Both the position numbers and the translations under genes were made by a program. Shown one piece after another: positions 10,204 through 18,713 of a stretch of 20,397 nt of DNA. The notes under the pieces are model-generated. The model searched no databases, was not told the DNA's origin, and saw only the letters and a program-made list of their open reading frames with translations. The stretch is from Haplomitrium mnioides. Its lineage: Eukaryota; Marchantiophyta; Haplomitriopsida; Calobryales. Positions within the stretch are counted from its first letter, which is position 1. Each line of letters starts with the position of its first letter. The stretch is from NCBI GenBank assembly GCA_049999725.1, contig JBNGIS010004529.1:1-20397 (forward strand), read 5' to 3'.

Positions 10204-12605
10204 ATTGACACTACTAATAGCAAGGTTTAGTATAGGAGGGTTAGTTAAGAGGGTTATTGAACTACCACTTAAACTAGAACCACAAATCTTACATGAAAAT
10301 TACCTAGCTGGTCTAGGCTAGAAGGATCTAAACTAGCTACAAAAACAAGGTTATTGAATGTCATAGCACAACAGTAGTACTCCAGCCTTGAAAAGCGCAA
10401 CCAAAGATCGAACCACGCAAGATCTATATAGAAATCTACTATTAAATTGATTTTACGAACTTTCCAGATTCTTTAAAGAGTTCTCAAACTGTACTCTATC
10501 AGTTCAGAGATGGACTACTCTCCTTCTATAGGTTTGACAACCCTCTCTCCACAAAACCACCCACAAGTACTTCTAACTAGTCAACATACTAGAACAACAA
10601 CCAAGAATCACATAAATTGCATGACTGACATCTCTAGGATAAGAAAACTGATGTACATGCTGATTTTAAACTTGAGCTATATCAGAGATGTTCCCAAGCA
10701 ACCAGTTACCCAACTTGCTTGAAACTCTCAAACCAACACTCCAGTGCCTACCTTCATTACACCACTTCACTTCCCTCAAACTGGATACTCAGGCCACTCC
10801 AACCCAATATACCCCAGAGCTTGATGTTGAGAACTCAGCTATGGAACGATTCTCCTAATCTCACATCCAACTATTGTTCCTCCAACCACCTACTACTCTA
10901 TTTGTTTGTGAAATGCCCACCTATTCCATAGGCACATACAATCCTAAGCAATCATTACTCTACTGCAACCCACCAGCCAGTATCCACTAATTAGTGAATC
11001 ACAAAAGGTTCTCTCCTTAAAATTTATTACATTAACACACACACAGACCATAACATAACTCAAAGCAGAATTGACTTGCCACTAAACCTCCCACAGATTA
11101 CAACCTGGAACTCAGAACCCAGATCCACCAGTAGAATACACTCAGGTAACCCCTGACATACCCTTCTCTAATGCAATCTATTTGATTTCTTCAATTGAAA
11201 ACCTGCAAAACATTCACCAACCAACTTTGACTTCAATTCCTTGTTCCTTCTTCATACTGCTCCTTCTGAATTCGCAATTTCCAACAAGAGCAAGGGACCT
11301 GACAGATGAGAATCTCATGAATTTTACTTAAAGCAGCAATGTACAATGAGACAACCCAGCAGAACAGGAACTCGCCATCAGGCTTGTACCCCTTGTTCTG
11401 CTCAATTAACAAGCAACAGTTCAAAAAAACTTACTTCTCTTTCTAAGCTAACTCTTTCTCACTAAGCTTCCAATAAGAACTTAAACTTCAACCAATAAAT
11501 TCTTAAGCTAAACAACTAACTTTCACTAATTCACACTAACTCTACTCGTCATAAGAACCTACTACTAACAATTGTTCTTATGCTAATTTTTGAGCTTTCA
11601 CTAACTCTTCGCTTTCTCACTTTTCACTTTTCAAACTTTTCAAATTCCACCGAGCATTTGTTTCGACTTTTTGAACTTTTGAACTTTCAATTTGACTTCC
11701 ACAATCAACACCAAAACCATGATAAAGCACCACTTTTCCCTTCAAACTTTGCTTCGTAGTTGTTCTTCCGCAACAATCCTCAATCGCGTAGAATACTGAT
11801 AAGTCACTGCTTTGCTTATCACCATTTTGCCTAATCACTATTTTGCCTTTCCAATCCGTCGCTTACGATCCGTCGGATACCTCGGAACGAATCCCTTTTA
11901 ACCAAGAATTCCACTAAGTAACTCCACTCGGAACACTTTTAATCGGGGCTCCCTGAAACGTATACCCATATGGACACGCATCGGATCCCACGGATCCCCA
12001 CTTCGGACTCACCTTGGATCCCCATAAACTAAGGCACCCCACATTGGAGGACTTAGTTCCGATATGTCTTTGGAACTCACGGAGCTTCCTCCCTTCATTT
12101 TCAAATCAAACTTGTTCCTTTCAAAATTTAATTCCACTTTCATTTTCAAACAGGTCACGCATGAGCTCGATCGATTTCCACTTCGCAACAGACCTTCGAT
12201 TAATTCTCACAAAAAAGTTCTTTGCATTTTCCTTAACACAGCGGAATCCTTCGACAATGCCAGTTGCTTCCTCGCAGATATCTTCTCCACGTGAATTCTT
12301 CTCTACCTCACCCTTCACATTTCGTTTCAGCGTCGGACTTCATCCCAGTTGACATTCACATGAGGGATCTTCAAATTATGCAGGACTTTCCTCCATTGGG
12401 GATTGATTCGCAAACTACCTATCCGAGAGGAAATTCTACAGCTAGCCAATTTCCTTTGAATTCATGATTCTCACAACTTAATTTTCCACGGGAGATCTTC
12501 GCTCGACACTAGCACTCAGAGATCTTCACAGGGCATTCTTCCTCATCTTCAAAGTCGTGCACATATTTCTTATACTTCATCCCACCACCAATTATGCCAT
12601 CAAAA
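10204..12605 (-). other. Non-coding leader (or distal LTR) upstream of Gypsy-A gag
   Basis: About 2.4 kb without a convincing gene. Its 10,730-11,390 part is homologous to 1-880 (inverted), and its 11,100-11,400 part to 2,480-2,800 (direct). A - strand frame at 11,424-11,233 (IEQNKGYKPDGEFLF, then CSCWKLRIQKEQYEEG) has weak protein-level echoes in both other copies (NKTPFKPEE near 31-57; ERKGYK then KLKNKEG near 2,800-2,660), so a small leader ORF is possible but unproven. 11,440-11,640 is rich in CTAA/TTAAGC-like repeats, and 11,980-12,023 holds three GGATCC sites. 12,030-12,350 is open on both strands with no recognisable motif. Confidence 0.5.
11550..11582. repeat. Perfect 9-bp inverted repeat (hairpin)
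   Basis: CATAAGAAC (11,550-11,558) and GTTCTTATG (11,574-11,582) are perfect inverted repeats separated by 15 bases. It lies in the leader/LTR-like DNA. It is not followed by a T run that would suggest a terminator, and its role is unknown. Confidence 0.6.
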
Positions 12606-12630
12606 TGTTGTTTCCGACAACAACCAAATT
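12606..12630 (-). promoter_or_regulatory. Possible degenerate primer-binding site / hairpin
   Basis: The - strand reads TTTGGTTGTTGTCGG and then AAACAACA. The first part resembles, imperfectly, the TTTGGCGCCGTTGTCGG-type sequence that follows the 5' LTR in many plant Gypsy elements. It also forms a 6-bp hairpin (TGTTGT/ACAACA, 5-base loop) at 12,606-12,622. The position, about 690-710 bp after the LTR start at 13,319, would suit a PBS. The match is weak. Confidence 0.25.
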
Positions 12631-12910
12631 CAATCCACCAGAGCTAACATCACATCCGCTTTCCTTGGTCTGGCCAATTCCTTGATTCATGATAAAATAC
12701 TACAATTTCTTCAAATCTATAACGCAGAGCACTTTGCAAATCTTTCTCAACACGGATTACCACCTTGATCCAAACAACCAATGCTCTCCCTCACGAATAC
12801 TTCATAATAGGTGGACTTCCCAAGTACCTACAAATACCCCATAAGTACTTCCCAATAGCTTAGAAGCAAGATATAATGATTTAACACTCTTCTTTCTTCG
12901 AGAGGCAGCC

Positions 12911-12920
12911 CCTTATAGGG
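12911..12920 (-). promoter_or_regulatory. TATA-like box in candidate LTR
   Basis: The - strand reads CCCTATAAGG, about 400 bp inside the LTR start, where a U3 promoter would lie. The evidence is only this motif and its position. Confidence 0.3.
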
Positions 12921-13319
12921 TGTAAGGCCACCGCTTCTTCCTACCCCTGGATGGACCTAGTTCAGGACATTGGCAACCATCATTCGATACACTTCACTTG
13001 GCTCCTAGGCAAGCTTTCCACCAACACATACAATAGATAGAAATAGATAGATAGGGGCTGGCTGGCCCTCAACACTTGGATAAGTTTTCTAAAAATATCT
13101 TTCTTCTTCTTCTTCTCTGAAAAAGAAATCAACTTTCTCATCACCTAGCCTTCTCTCCTTGGCCAATGGTATCCTAAATTTGCTCTTACCCTTAAGTTTT
13201 ACAACTTCACACTTGTTATACACAAAACTGAAGCTTTACCCTCTCCTTCTTACTCCACTGTGCAGAAAAGAACTCCTTCAAGCTGTTTCTGACCTTTTGT
13301 CAAGAACTATGCTCTCACA

Positions 13320-13336
13320 TAGCCCCCTTCTCAATC
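13320..13336 (-). other. Polypurine tract of Gypsy-B
   Basis: The - strand reads GATTGAGAAGGGGGCTA, just before TGTGAGAGC. It is homologous in position and sequence to the Gypsy-A tract at 4,650-4,668. It lies just after the integrase C-terminal frame. Confidence 0.6.
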
Positions 13337-14681
13337 GAGCAGCGTCCTCGCAAGCGTTCACAAATAGTATCACTTCACCCTTGATCCGTTCACTCTTTTT
13401 TCAACACTTCTCCTATTAAAGTCTTTAACTCCAATGATCCATTGTCATAAATTTTTGATACTACATATGGTCTCATCCATCTTGCATGAAGTTTCCTCGA
13501 GAATAAAAAATAACGACTATCATACAGAAGCATGAGATCCCCTTCAGAAATATTCACCTTTTTGAGCTTGGAATCATAGTCTTCTTTACGTTTTTTTTGG
13601 ACTTTTTTGGTTTCAGCCAGAGCTTGAACTCTTTCTTCCTCTAGCTTTACCAAGTCCATCATTCTCTTCAATAAACTTTCCTCATCTCACATATGTTCTT
13701 CTTCAGCAATCCTGATAGAAAGCACATCCCATTCCACTGTTACAAAGGAATGAGTACCATAGATTAAATAGAATGGCATCTGCTTTGTAGTTACTTTCTC
13801 TACTGTTCTATACGCCCACAAAGCTTAGTACAGCTTCCTGTCCCAATCCGACGAGTAGGCTGAATAAATCTTTGTCAATATCTTACATAACAATCTATTA
13901 ACTCTTTCAGTGTGTCGATTTGCTTTTGGGTTGTAGGGAGTTGTTTTTTTGTGTTTATTCATGTAGGCATCGGTAAGGCATTGAATTATCTCATTCAGAA
14001 AATGAGTCCCCCCTTTCACTGATCAGTTCTAAAGGACATCCAAATCGCGTGATTATGTTCTCAAATAGGAAGTTAGCAACTTCCACTGCTCCATCTCTTC
14101 GAGTAGCTTTTGCTTCTGCCCATTTGGTAGCATAGTCTATACACACTAATATATATCTATTTTTATAGTATATGGACACTGGTGTAATAGGTCCTACAAA
14201 ATAAACACCCCATTTCTCAAATAGAGCGAAAGTTAAAATAGGTGTAAGTGGCCAATGGCTACTTACTGTTGGTTTCCCCACTCTCTGACATGGGTCACAA
14301 CTCTGAATATAACTCTTTACATTCTTGTACATTATAGGCCACCAATAGCCTGCCTCGTGAATCTTTTCCACAGTATTGCACATGGCATAGTGTCCACCTT
14401 TTTCATCATCGTGCAATGCAGCTATCACCTTCTTAATTTCATTAGGGCCTAAACAAAATTTCAAAATATCATCAGGTCCATTCTTATATAACACTCCCTT
14501 ATAGATTATATACGGTGCTACCTTTTAGAAAAATATTGCCTCTTCTTCTTTATTCAATCCAAAAGGCAAAATAAAACTTTCTAAATATAACCAAATCTCT
14601 TTGTACTAGAGGTTCTCCTCCCCTTCCTTCTCAATTGGGAACAAGTTCTCATCTCAAAAATTATCATTCAGATCATCTATC
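13324..14681 (-). pseudogene. Gypsy-B integrase, degenerate
   Basis: From the solo LTR leftward the frame reads DDLNDNF, then YKEIW after TAG at 14,606-14,608, then (after TAA at 14,525-14,527) GVLYKNGPDDILKF. An intact-looking HHCC zinc domain follows (LHDDEKGGHYA and CDPCQRVGK, about 14,420-14,280). The core has WGVYFVGPI, with the first catalytic Asp changed to Tyr, and LISERGDSF at the second. The reading frame is shifted there by one extra G in a run of six (14,008-14,013 on the + strand as C). Downstream, NRHTERVNR keeps the catalytic Glu. The C-terminal domain at 13,671-13,390 reads EGDLMLLYDSRYFLFSRKL and GSLELKTLIGEV. Confidence 0.85.
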
Positions 14682-14992
14682 TGTTAAAGTTACAAGCTAT
14701 CATGGGTTAGGTAGCTTATTTTCCTAAGGTTAGTTAACTTTAACTAATCTTTAACTAAGTTAGTTTTACTATACTTAGTATATTTACTTAAGTTAGTGAG
14801 ACTAGTATATTAGGAGATACATACATGTTATTCATACGCACACTTATCACTTTTCATATTGGTGCAATACTTTGCACATGCATATTTTCACATTTTGAAT
14901 TCCTTTCTACTTTCTAGATTCTAAATTCATTTTTATAAAGATTGGACATCGATCCAATATTGTAGGATGCTATCACGCATTCCAACACTATC
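14677..14992 (+). mobile_element. Solo LTR of the Copia family, with 5-bp target duplication
   Basis: The LTR is 14,682-14,987 (306 bp), starting TGTTAAAGTTACAAGC and ending GCATTCCAACA. It is flanked by the direct repeat CTATC at 14,677-14,681 and 14,988-14,992. It is the reverse complement of the Copia 3' LTR at 16,909-17,213, roughly 85-90% identical by eye. No internal region is present, and the Gypsy-B frame resumes on both sides, so this is an LTR-LTR recombination product. It sits between the RNase H and integrase domains of Gypsy-B and is oriented opposite to the neighbouring Copia element. Confidence 0.93.
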
Positions 14993-15470
14993 TTGGTTGG
15001 TCATGGAATTTTGGACATGAAATCTGCATTCTGGTATGACTTTCCTAGTCTTACGTGCACTTCAAAATCAAATTCTTGGAGTAGCAACATCCATCTTGCT
15101 ATCCTTCTAGACAAATCAGTTTTATTCACTAAATACTTCAGTGAATTGTGATCCACATGAAACACAAATAGATACCCTAACAGATAATGTCTCAATTTCC
15201 TGATTGAAAATATCTGTCCCAACGCTTCTCTCTCTGTTACTGAATAATTTTTCTCAGTGGCAGTCAATTTCTGACTTGCATAATAAATAGGATGGTCTTT
15301 CTTATCTTCATCTTTCTGACTTAATGTACTGCCTATTACAAAGGCAGAGACATCCACATAGACATGGAACTTTCTATCCCAACTTGGAGGTTTCAAAATA
15401 GTGGCTGTAATAAGTTTCTCTTGTAACGTATCAAAAGCTATCTAAGCCTCCTCTCTCCACTAAAGACAAT
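14993..15470 (-). pseudogene. Gypsy-B RNase H, nearly continuous
   Basis: 15,396-15,001 reads as one frame: FHVYVDVSAFVIGSTLSQKD, then YYASQKLTATEKNYSVTERE, then FVFHVDHNSLKYLVNK, and ends NADFMSKIP followed by TGA at 15,001-15,003. The first Asp (YVDVS), the Glu (TEREA) and the DHNSL Asp are visible, matching Ty3/Gypsy RNase H. N-terminally, TAG near 15,447 (REEA-stop-IAF) and a 1-base frameshift near 15,469 separate it from RT. After the TGA the same frame reads into the integrase segment across the solo LTR site. Confidence 0.88.
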
Positions 15471-16550
15471 GTTTTTCTGCAAAAGGTCGGTAAGTAGAGC
15501 AGTTATCCAGAAGTATTTTTCTATGAACCTTCCATAGTAGCCCGTGGCTCCTAAAAACTCTCTCACTTTGGTTACTATGGTAGGCCTCCTAACGTCCTTT
15601 TTGATTTTCACTTTGTCCACATCTACAACAATGCCATCTTTAGAGACTCTATGTCCCAACAATAATCCTTCACTCATTGCAATAAAACTCTTCTCAGGGT
15701 GCAATCCTAACTGACCCCATCTACATCTCTCAAAAGTATTTCTCAAACGCATAGGATGATCCTCCTTTGACCCATATACACAAAAGTCATCCAGAAATAT
15801 TTCTATGAAATATCTCAGATACGGTTTAAAAATCTGTATCACTGCTCTTTGAAAAGTGGCTGGGGCACTACATAGCCCAAAAGGCATTACATTATAAGCA
15901 TATGTTCCCTAGTTTGTAGTAAAGGTAGTTTTCAGTCTATCTTCAGGATGGATACTCACCAAGTTGTAGCTAGAGAATCCATCAAAAAATGTATAACATT
16001 CCGCTCCTGCCACCTAGTTTAGGATAGTGTCATTAAATGGTAAAGGATAAAAATCCTTTTTAGTGGCATGATTTAACTTCTTGAAATCCTGGCACACTCT
16101 AATTTTTCTATTTTTCTTCATGACTATTACTATTGGCGACGCCCATTCACTATAAGGTACTGCATAAATAAAGTTTGTAGCTAATAGCTTATCCCACTCT
16201 TCCTTTACCAGCAAAGAATATTTGTGATTTAGGTGGTACTGCCTCTGTCTAACAAGCACAGCTCCCTCCTCCAAATAAATTCTATGCTCATAGAGTTCAG
16301 CAGGTATTCTCTTTAAATCTTTATATGACCAAGCAAACACATCTTGAAACTCTCTCAAGAGAGCTTTATACACTTGTCTCTCTTCCTCATCTAGTTCATT
16401 ACATAGAAATAACATCTTTTCAGGATCTTTAGAACTCACTTGGATAGCACCATATTGTTGTTCTCTGACTACATTATGCGTTGTGATCTGCTCCATAATC
16501 AGCTCACGCACTTTCTCTCCTTCACCTGCAAATAATGCGAACATGTCCAA
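15438..16550 (-). pseudogene. Gypsy-B reverse transcriptase, broken by two stops
   Basis: 16,550-16,014 carries the pre-RT region (FAWSYKDLKRIPAELYEHRI), then YSEWASPIVIVMKKNRKIRV and CQDFKKLNHATKKDFYPLPF. TAG at 16,014-16,016 interrupts before VAGAE. TAG at 15,909-15,911 replaces the Trp expected in the TEWGT-like block. 15,887-15,438 then gives MPFGLCSAPATFQR, the catalytic EIFLDDFCVYG (about 15,784-15,797) and thumb KVREFLGATGYYGRF. All seven RT blocks can be recognised, so decay is moderate. Two nonsense codons within the palm are enough to inactivate it. Confidence 0.9.
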
Positions 16551-16908
16551 GTCGCCTCCTTTTTTATCACTACATAAACTCCATTTAATAAATTCCTCAT
16601 CAATTCAACCATGAAAAGTGGGATAACAAACACCTAGTTCCTGACAATACTCTTCAGCTAAGTGAGCAATTGGCGTATCATCCTCTTGTAACCACAATTT
16701 TGAATTCTGATTAGCTTCCTCTTCAGACTTTGATACAGATCCATTATACTCTAGTGATTGGTCTGAGGTATACTCCTCTACTATTTGAGTTTCTCCTTGA
16801 TATGGACGTTCTCTCTAGGATAGTTTTGCCTTGGGTTTAGTTCCAAACCGGATCTCTCTCTTTCCCCAATCTTCTACTACTTTGGCTTGATAAAGCCAAG
16901 GTTGTCCC
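16551..16908 (-). pseudogene. Gypsy-B protease end and linker, cut by Copia insertion
   Basis: The frame starts abruptly at the Copia junction with QPWLYQAKVVEDWGKREIRF, the C-terminal protease block also found in Gypsy-A (GQPWLYEAKAVEDCW). TAG at 16,815-16,817 replaces the Trp expected from the Gypsy-A equivalent. The acidic linker follows (YQGETQIVEEYTSDQS), then HLAEEYCQELGVCYPTFHG and TGA at 16,605-16,607 before DEEFIKW. The missing N-terminal protease, including the active-site loop, should lie beyond the other end of the Copia element. Confidence 0.82.
16904..16908. repeat. Left target-site duplication of the Copia insertion (predicted)
   Basis: GTCCC lies immediately outside the terminal TGTTGG (- strand ...CCAACA) of the Copia 3' LTR. 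Copia elements make 5-bp duplications, and this family did so at 14,677/14,988. The partner copy should flank the 5' LTR outside the window, so this is a prediction. Confidence 0.5.
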
Positions 16909-17213
16909 TGTTGGAATGCATGATAGCATCCTACAATATTGCATCTATGTCTAATCTTTATAAAAATGAAGTTAGAATCTAGAAAGTAGAAGGGATTCCA
17001 AAGTGTGAAATATGCATGTGCAATACTTTGCACCAATATGAAAAATAATAAGTGAGCATATCAAATAAATGTATGTATGTCCTCATATACTAGTCTCACT
17101 AACTTAAGTAAATATACTAAGTATAGTAAAACTAACTTAACTAAGGATTAGCTAAAGTTAACTAACCTTAGAATAATAAGCTACCTATCCCATTATAGCT
17201 TGTAACTTTAACT
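16909..17213 (-). repeat. Copia 3' LTR
   Basis: A 305-bp LTR whose - strand reads (A)GTTAAAGTTACAAGC...GCATTCCAACA. The expected initial T of TG is A here (17,213), judged from the solo copy. Short imperfect terminal inverted repeats (TGTT...AACA) are present. A TATA-like TTTTTATAAAG (- strand, about 16,953-16,968) and a 55-bp block at 17,085-17,139 are identical to the solo LTR. It lies directly after the polypurine tract. Confidence 0.93.
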
Positions 17214-18713
17214 TTCCCCCTCAATTTTATGAAGAGGTAGGATGCCTAATAAGGCTCTAAACTTGAAAATCAAAGCTGGACTCAATGCTTTGGTAAATAT
17301 ATCAGCTTGCTGGTCTGTAGTATAGATGTACTTGAGCTTCATAACTCCTGCTAATACCTTCTCTCGAAGAAAATGATAGTGAACCTCAATATGCTTCGTA
17401 CGTGCATGAAAAACCGGGTTCTTTGCAAGCATGATACTACTTATATTGTCACCGTAAAGAATGTGAGGTTGCTGAACTTGTAAACACAGATCTGTCATCA
17501 ACTGTAACAGCCATATCAGTTCACATGTAGCAATAGCAACTCCTTGATATTCAGATTCGGTGCTAGAAAGTGCAACAGTTGGTTGTTTCTTACTACTCCA
17601 TGAGATAGCATCACTTACAAGACAAAATGAGAACCCACTAGTGCTCCTCCTATCTAAAATACTTCCAGAATAATCTTCATCTATAAATCCACTCAAATCA
17701 AGTGAAGACGATGCACGATAAAAAAGACTGTAATTGAGAGTAGATTTAATATACCTTAAGATTACTCTCGTTGCATCAAGGTGTGGTTTCCTGGGATTTT
17801 GCATAAACTGTGCCACCATACCAACTGCATAACTGATGTCAGGTCTCGTGATAGTGAGATATATCAAGGACCCAACGATTTGTCGAAAAAATATGGTATT
17901 CTCAAGTAATTCACCTTCATCAATACTTAACTTCAGATTGGGCTGCATAGGTACTGAAATGGGCTTGGATCCTGTCAGACCAAATTTAGATAACAGGTCC
18001 AAACTGTACTGCCTTTGCCCTATCCAAATTCCACTTGAAGTTGTCATAACTTCAATTCCCAAGAAAAACCGTAAAGTTCCCAAATCTTTCATTTGGAACT
18101 TAGATTGTAGCAGCTTCTTGACATTTTTGATGTCATCATCATAGTCTCCTATGATAAGTAAATCATCCACATATATGACTAAAAGAACAAGACCTTTTTC
18201 GGTTTGTAAAACATAGAGAGAAGAATTGGCATTAGATACTTGAAAACCAATCATCACTAAAACTTTAGAAAGCTTATCATTCCAAGCTCTTGGGGCCTGT
18301 TTCAAACCATATAAAGCTTTCTTGAGTCTGCACACATGCTTAGAATAGCTTTCATTCACATATCCTTTTGGTTGAGTCAAATATACTGTTTCTTGTAAAT
18401 CTCCATGTAGAAAGGCATTCTTGACATCCATCTGATGTAGACTCCACCTTTTGCTTGCTGCTATGGCCAATACAGTTCTAATAGTTGTCATCTTGGCCAC
18501 TGAACTGAAAGTCCCCCCATAGTTAATGCCATACTCTTGGGCATAGCCTTTTGCAACTAGACGTGCTTTGTAGCGACTCACACTACCATCTGCATTGTAC
18601 TTGATTTTGTAAATCCATTTACAACTAATAGGCTTCATCCCATCTGGTAATTCAACCAGATCCCATATCTGATTCTGAACAAGTGTTTCCATCTCCTCAT
18701 CCATGGAAATTTG
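17208..18713 (-). pseudogene. pol: Copia reverse transcriptase-RNase H, uninterrupted 498 codons
   Basis: From Met at 18,704 to TAA at 17,208-17,210 there is no stop. Copia RT blocks appear in order: LVELPDGMKPISCKWIYKIK, YKARLVAKGYAQ, QMDVKNAFLHGDLQETVY, LYGLKQAPRAWN, and catalytic YVDDLLI (about 18,162-18,173). The connection has RPDISYAVG. RNase H shows SSTESEY, the YGDN motif (about 17,443-17,457) and ADIFTKALS. The DVKNAFLHG and YVDD aspartates needed for polymerisation are present. The Met start is internal: this is the C-terminal part of a polyprotein, cut off upstream by TAG at 18,714-18,716. The stop codon lies inside the 3' LTR, 4-6 bases past its start. Confidence 0.95.
17214..17224 (-). 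other. Copia polypurine tract
   Basis: The - strand reads TTGAGGGGGAA, directly before the LTR. The tract also encodes the last residues of pol (IEGE), so coding and plus-strand priming functions overlap. Confidence 0.75.

Larger units (their letters stand above)
12606..13319 (-). repeat. Candidate LTR between Gypsy-B and Gypsy-A
   Basis: The - strand starts TGTGAGAGC directly after the Gypsy-B polypurine tract and could end at ...ACAACA (12,606), a TG...CA element of about 714 bp. It contains a GATA-type microsatellite (about 13,033-13,055), a TTC run (about 13,100-13,117) and a TATA-like box (12,911-12,920). It is the 3' LTR of Gypsy-B by position. No separate 5' LTR for Gypsy-A is visible, so it may serve both. 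The left boundary is uncertain: homology with the left flank may mean that the LTR extends past 11,200. Confidence 0.4.
13320..16908 (-). mobile_element. Gypsy-B: Ty3/Gypsy element interrupted twice by Copia-family DNA
   Basis: The - strand order is protease end, RT, RNase H, [solo LTR], integrase, PPT. Its upstream half (Gag and most of protease) is missing because a Copia element inserted at 16,904-16,908; it should resume beyond the right edge. It is better preserved than Gypsy-A: the RT palm, RNase H and integrase blocks are each readable over 130 or more residues. It still carries about eight stops and at least two 1-base frameshifts. It is a relative of Gypsy-A, not a recent copy. Confidence 0.9.

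Noticed and set aside
10386-10425. tRNA-like GGTTCGATC on the - strand
   Set aside because: It resembles a T-loop, but no acceptor stem, D-arm or anticodon arm can be paired around it.
11980-12023. Three GGATCC sites in 44 bp
   Set aside because: A small local repetition without a longer repeat unit; probably chance in CGGATC-rich DNA.
12014-12352. 112-codon + strand open frame
   Set aside because: Overlapping open frames occur on both strands here, composition is Phe/Ser/Pro-rich as expected from T/C-rich DNA, and no domain is recognised.
17836-18144. 102-codon + strand open frame
   Set aside because: It is antisense to the clear Copia RT frame and is a shadow of it.
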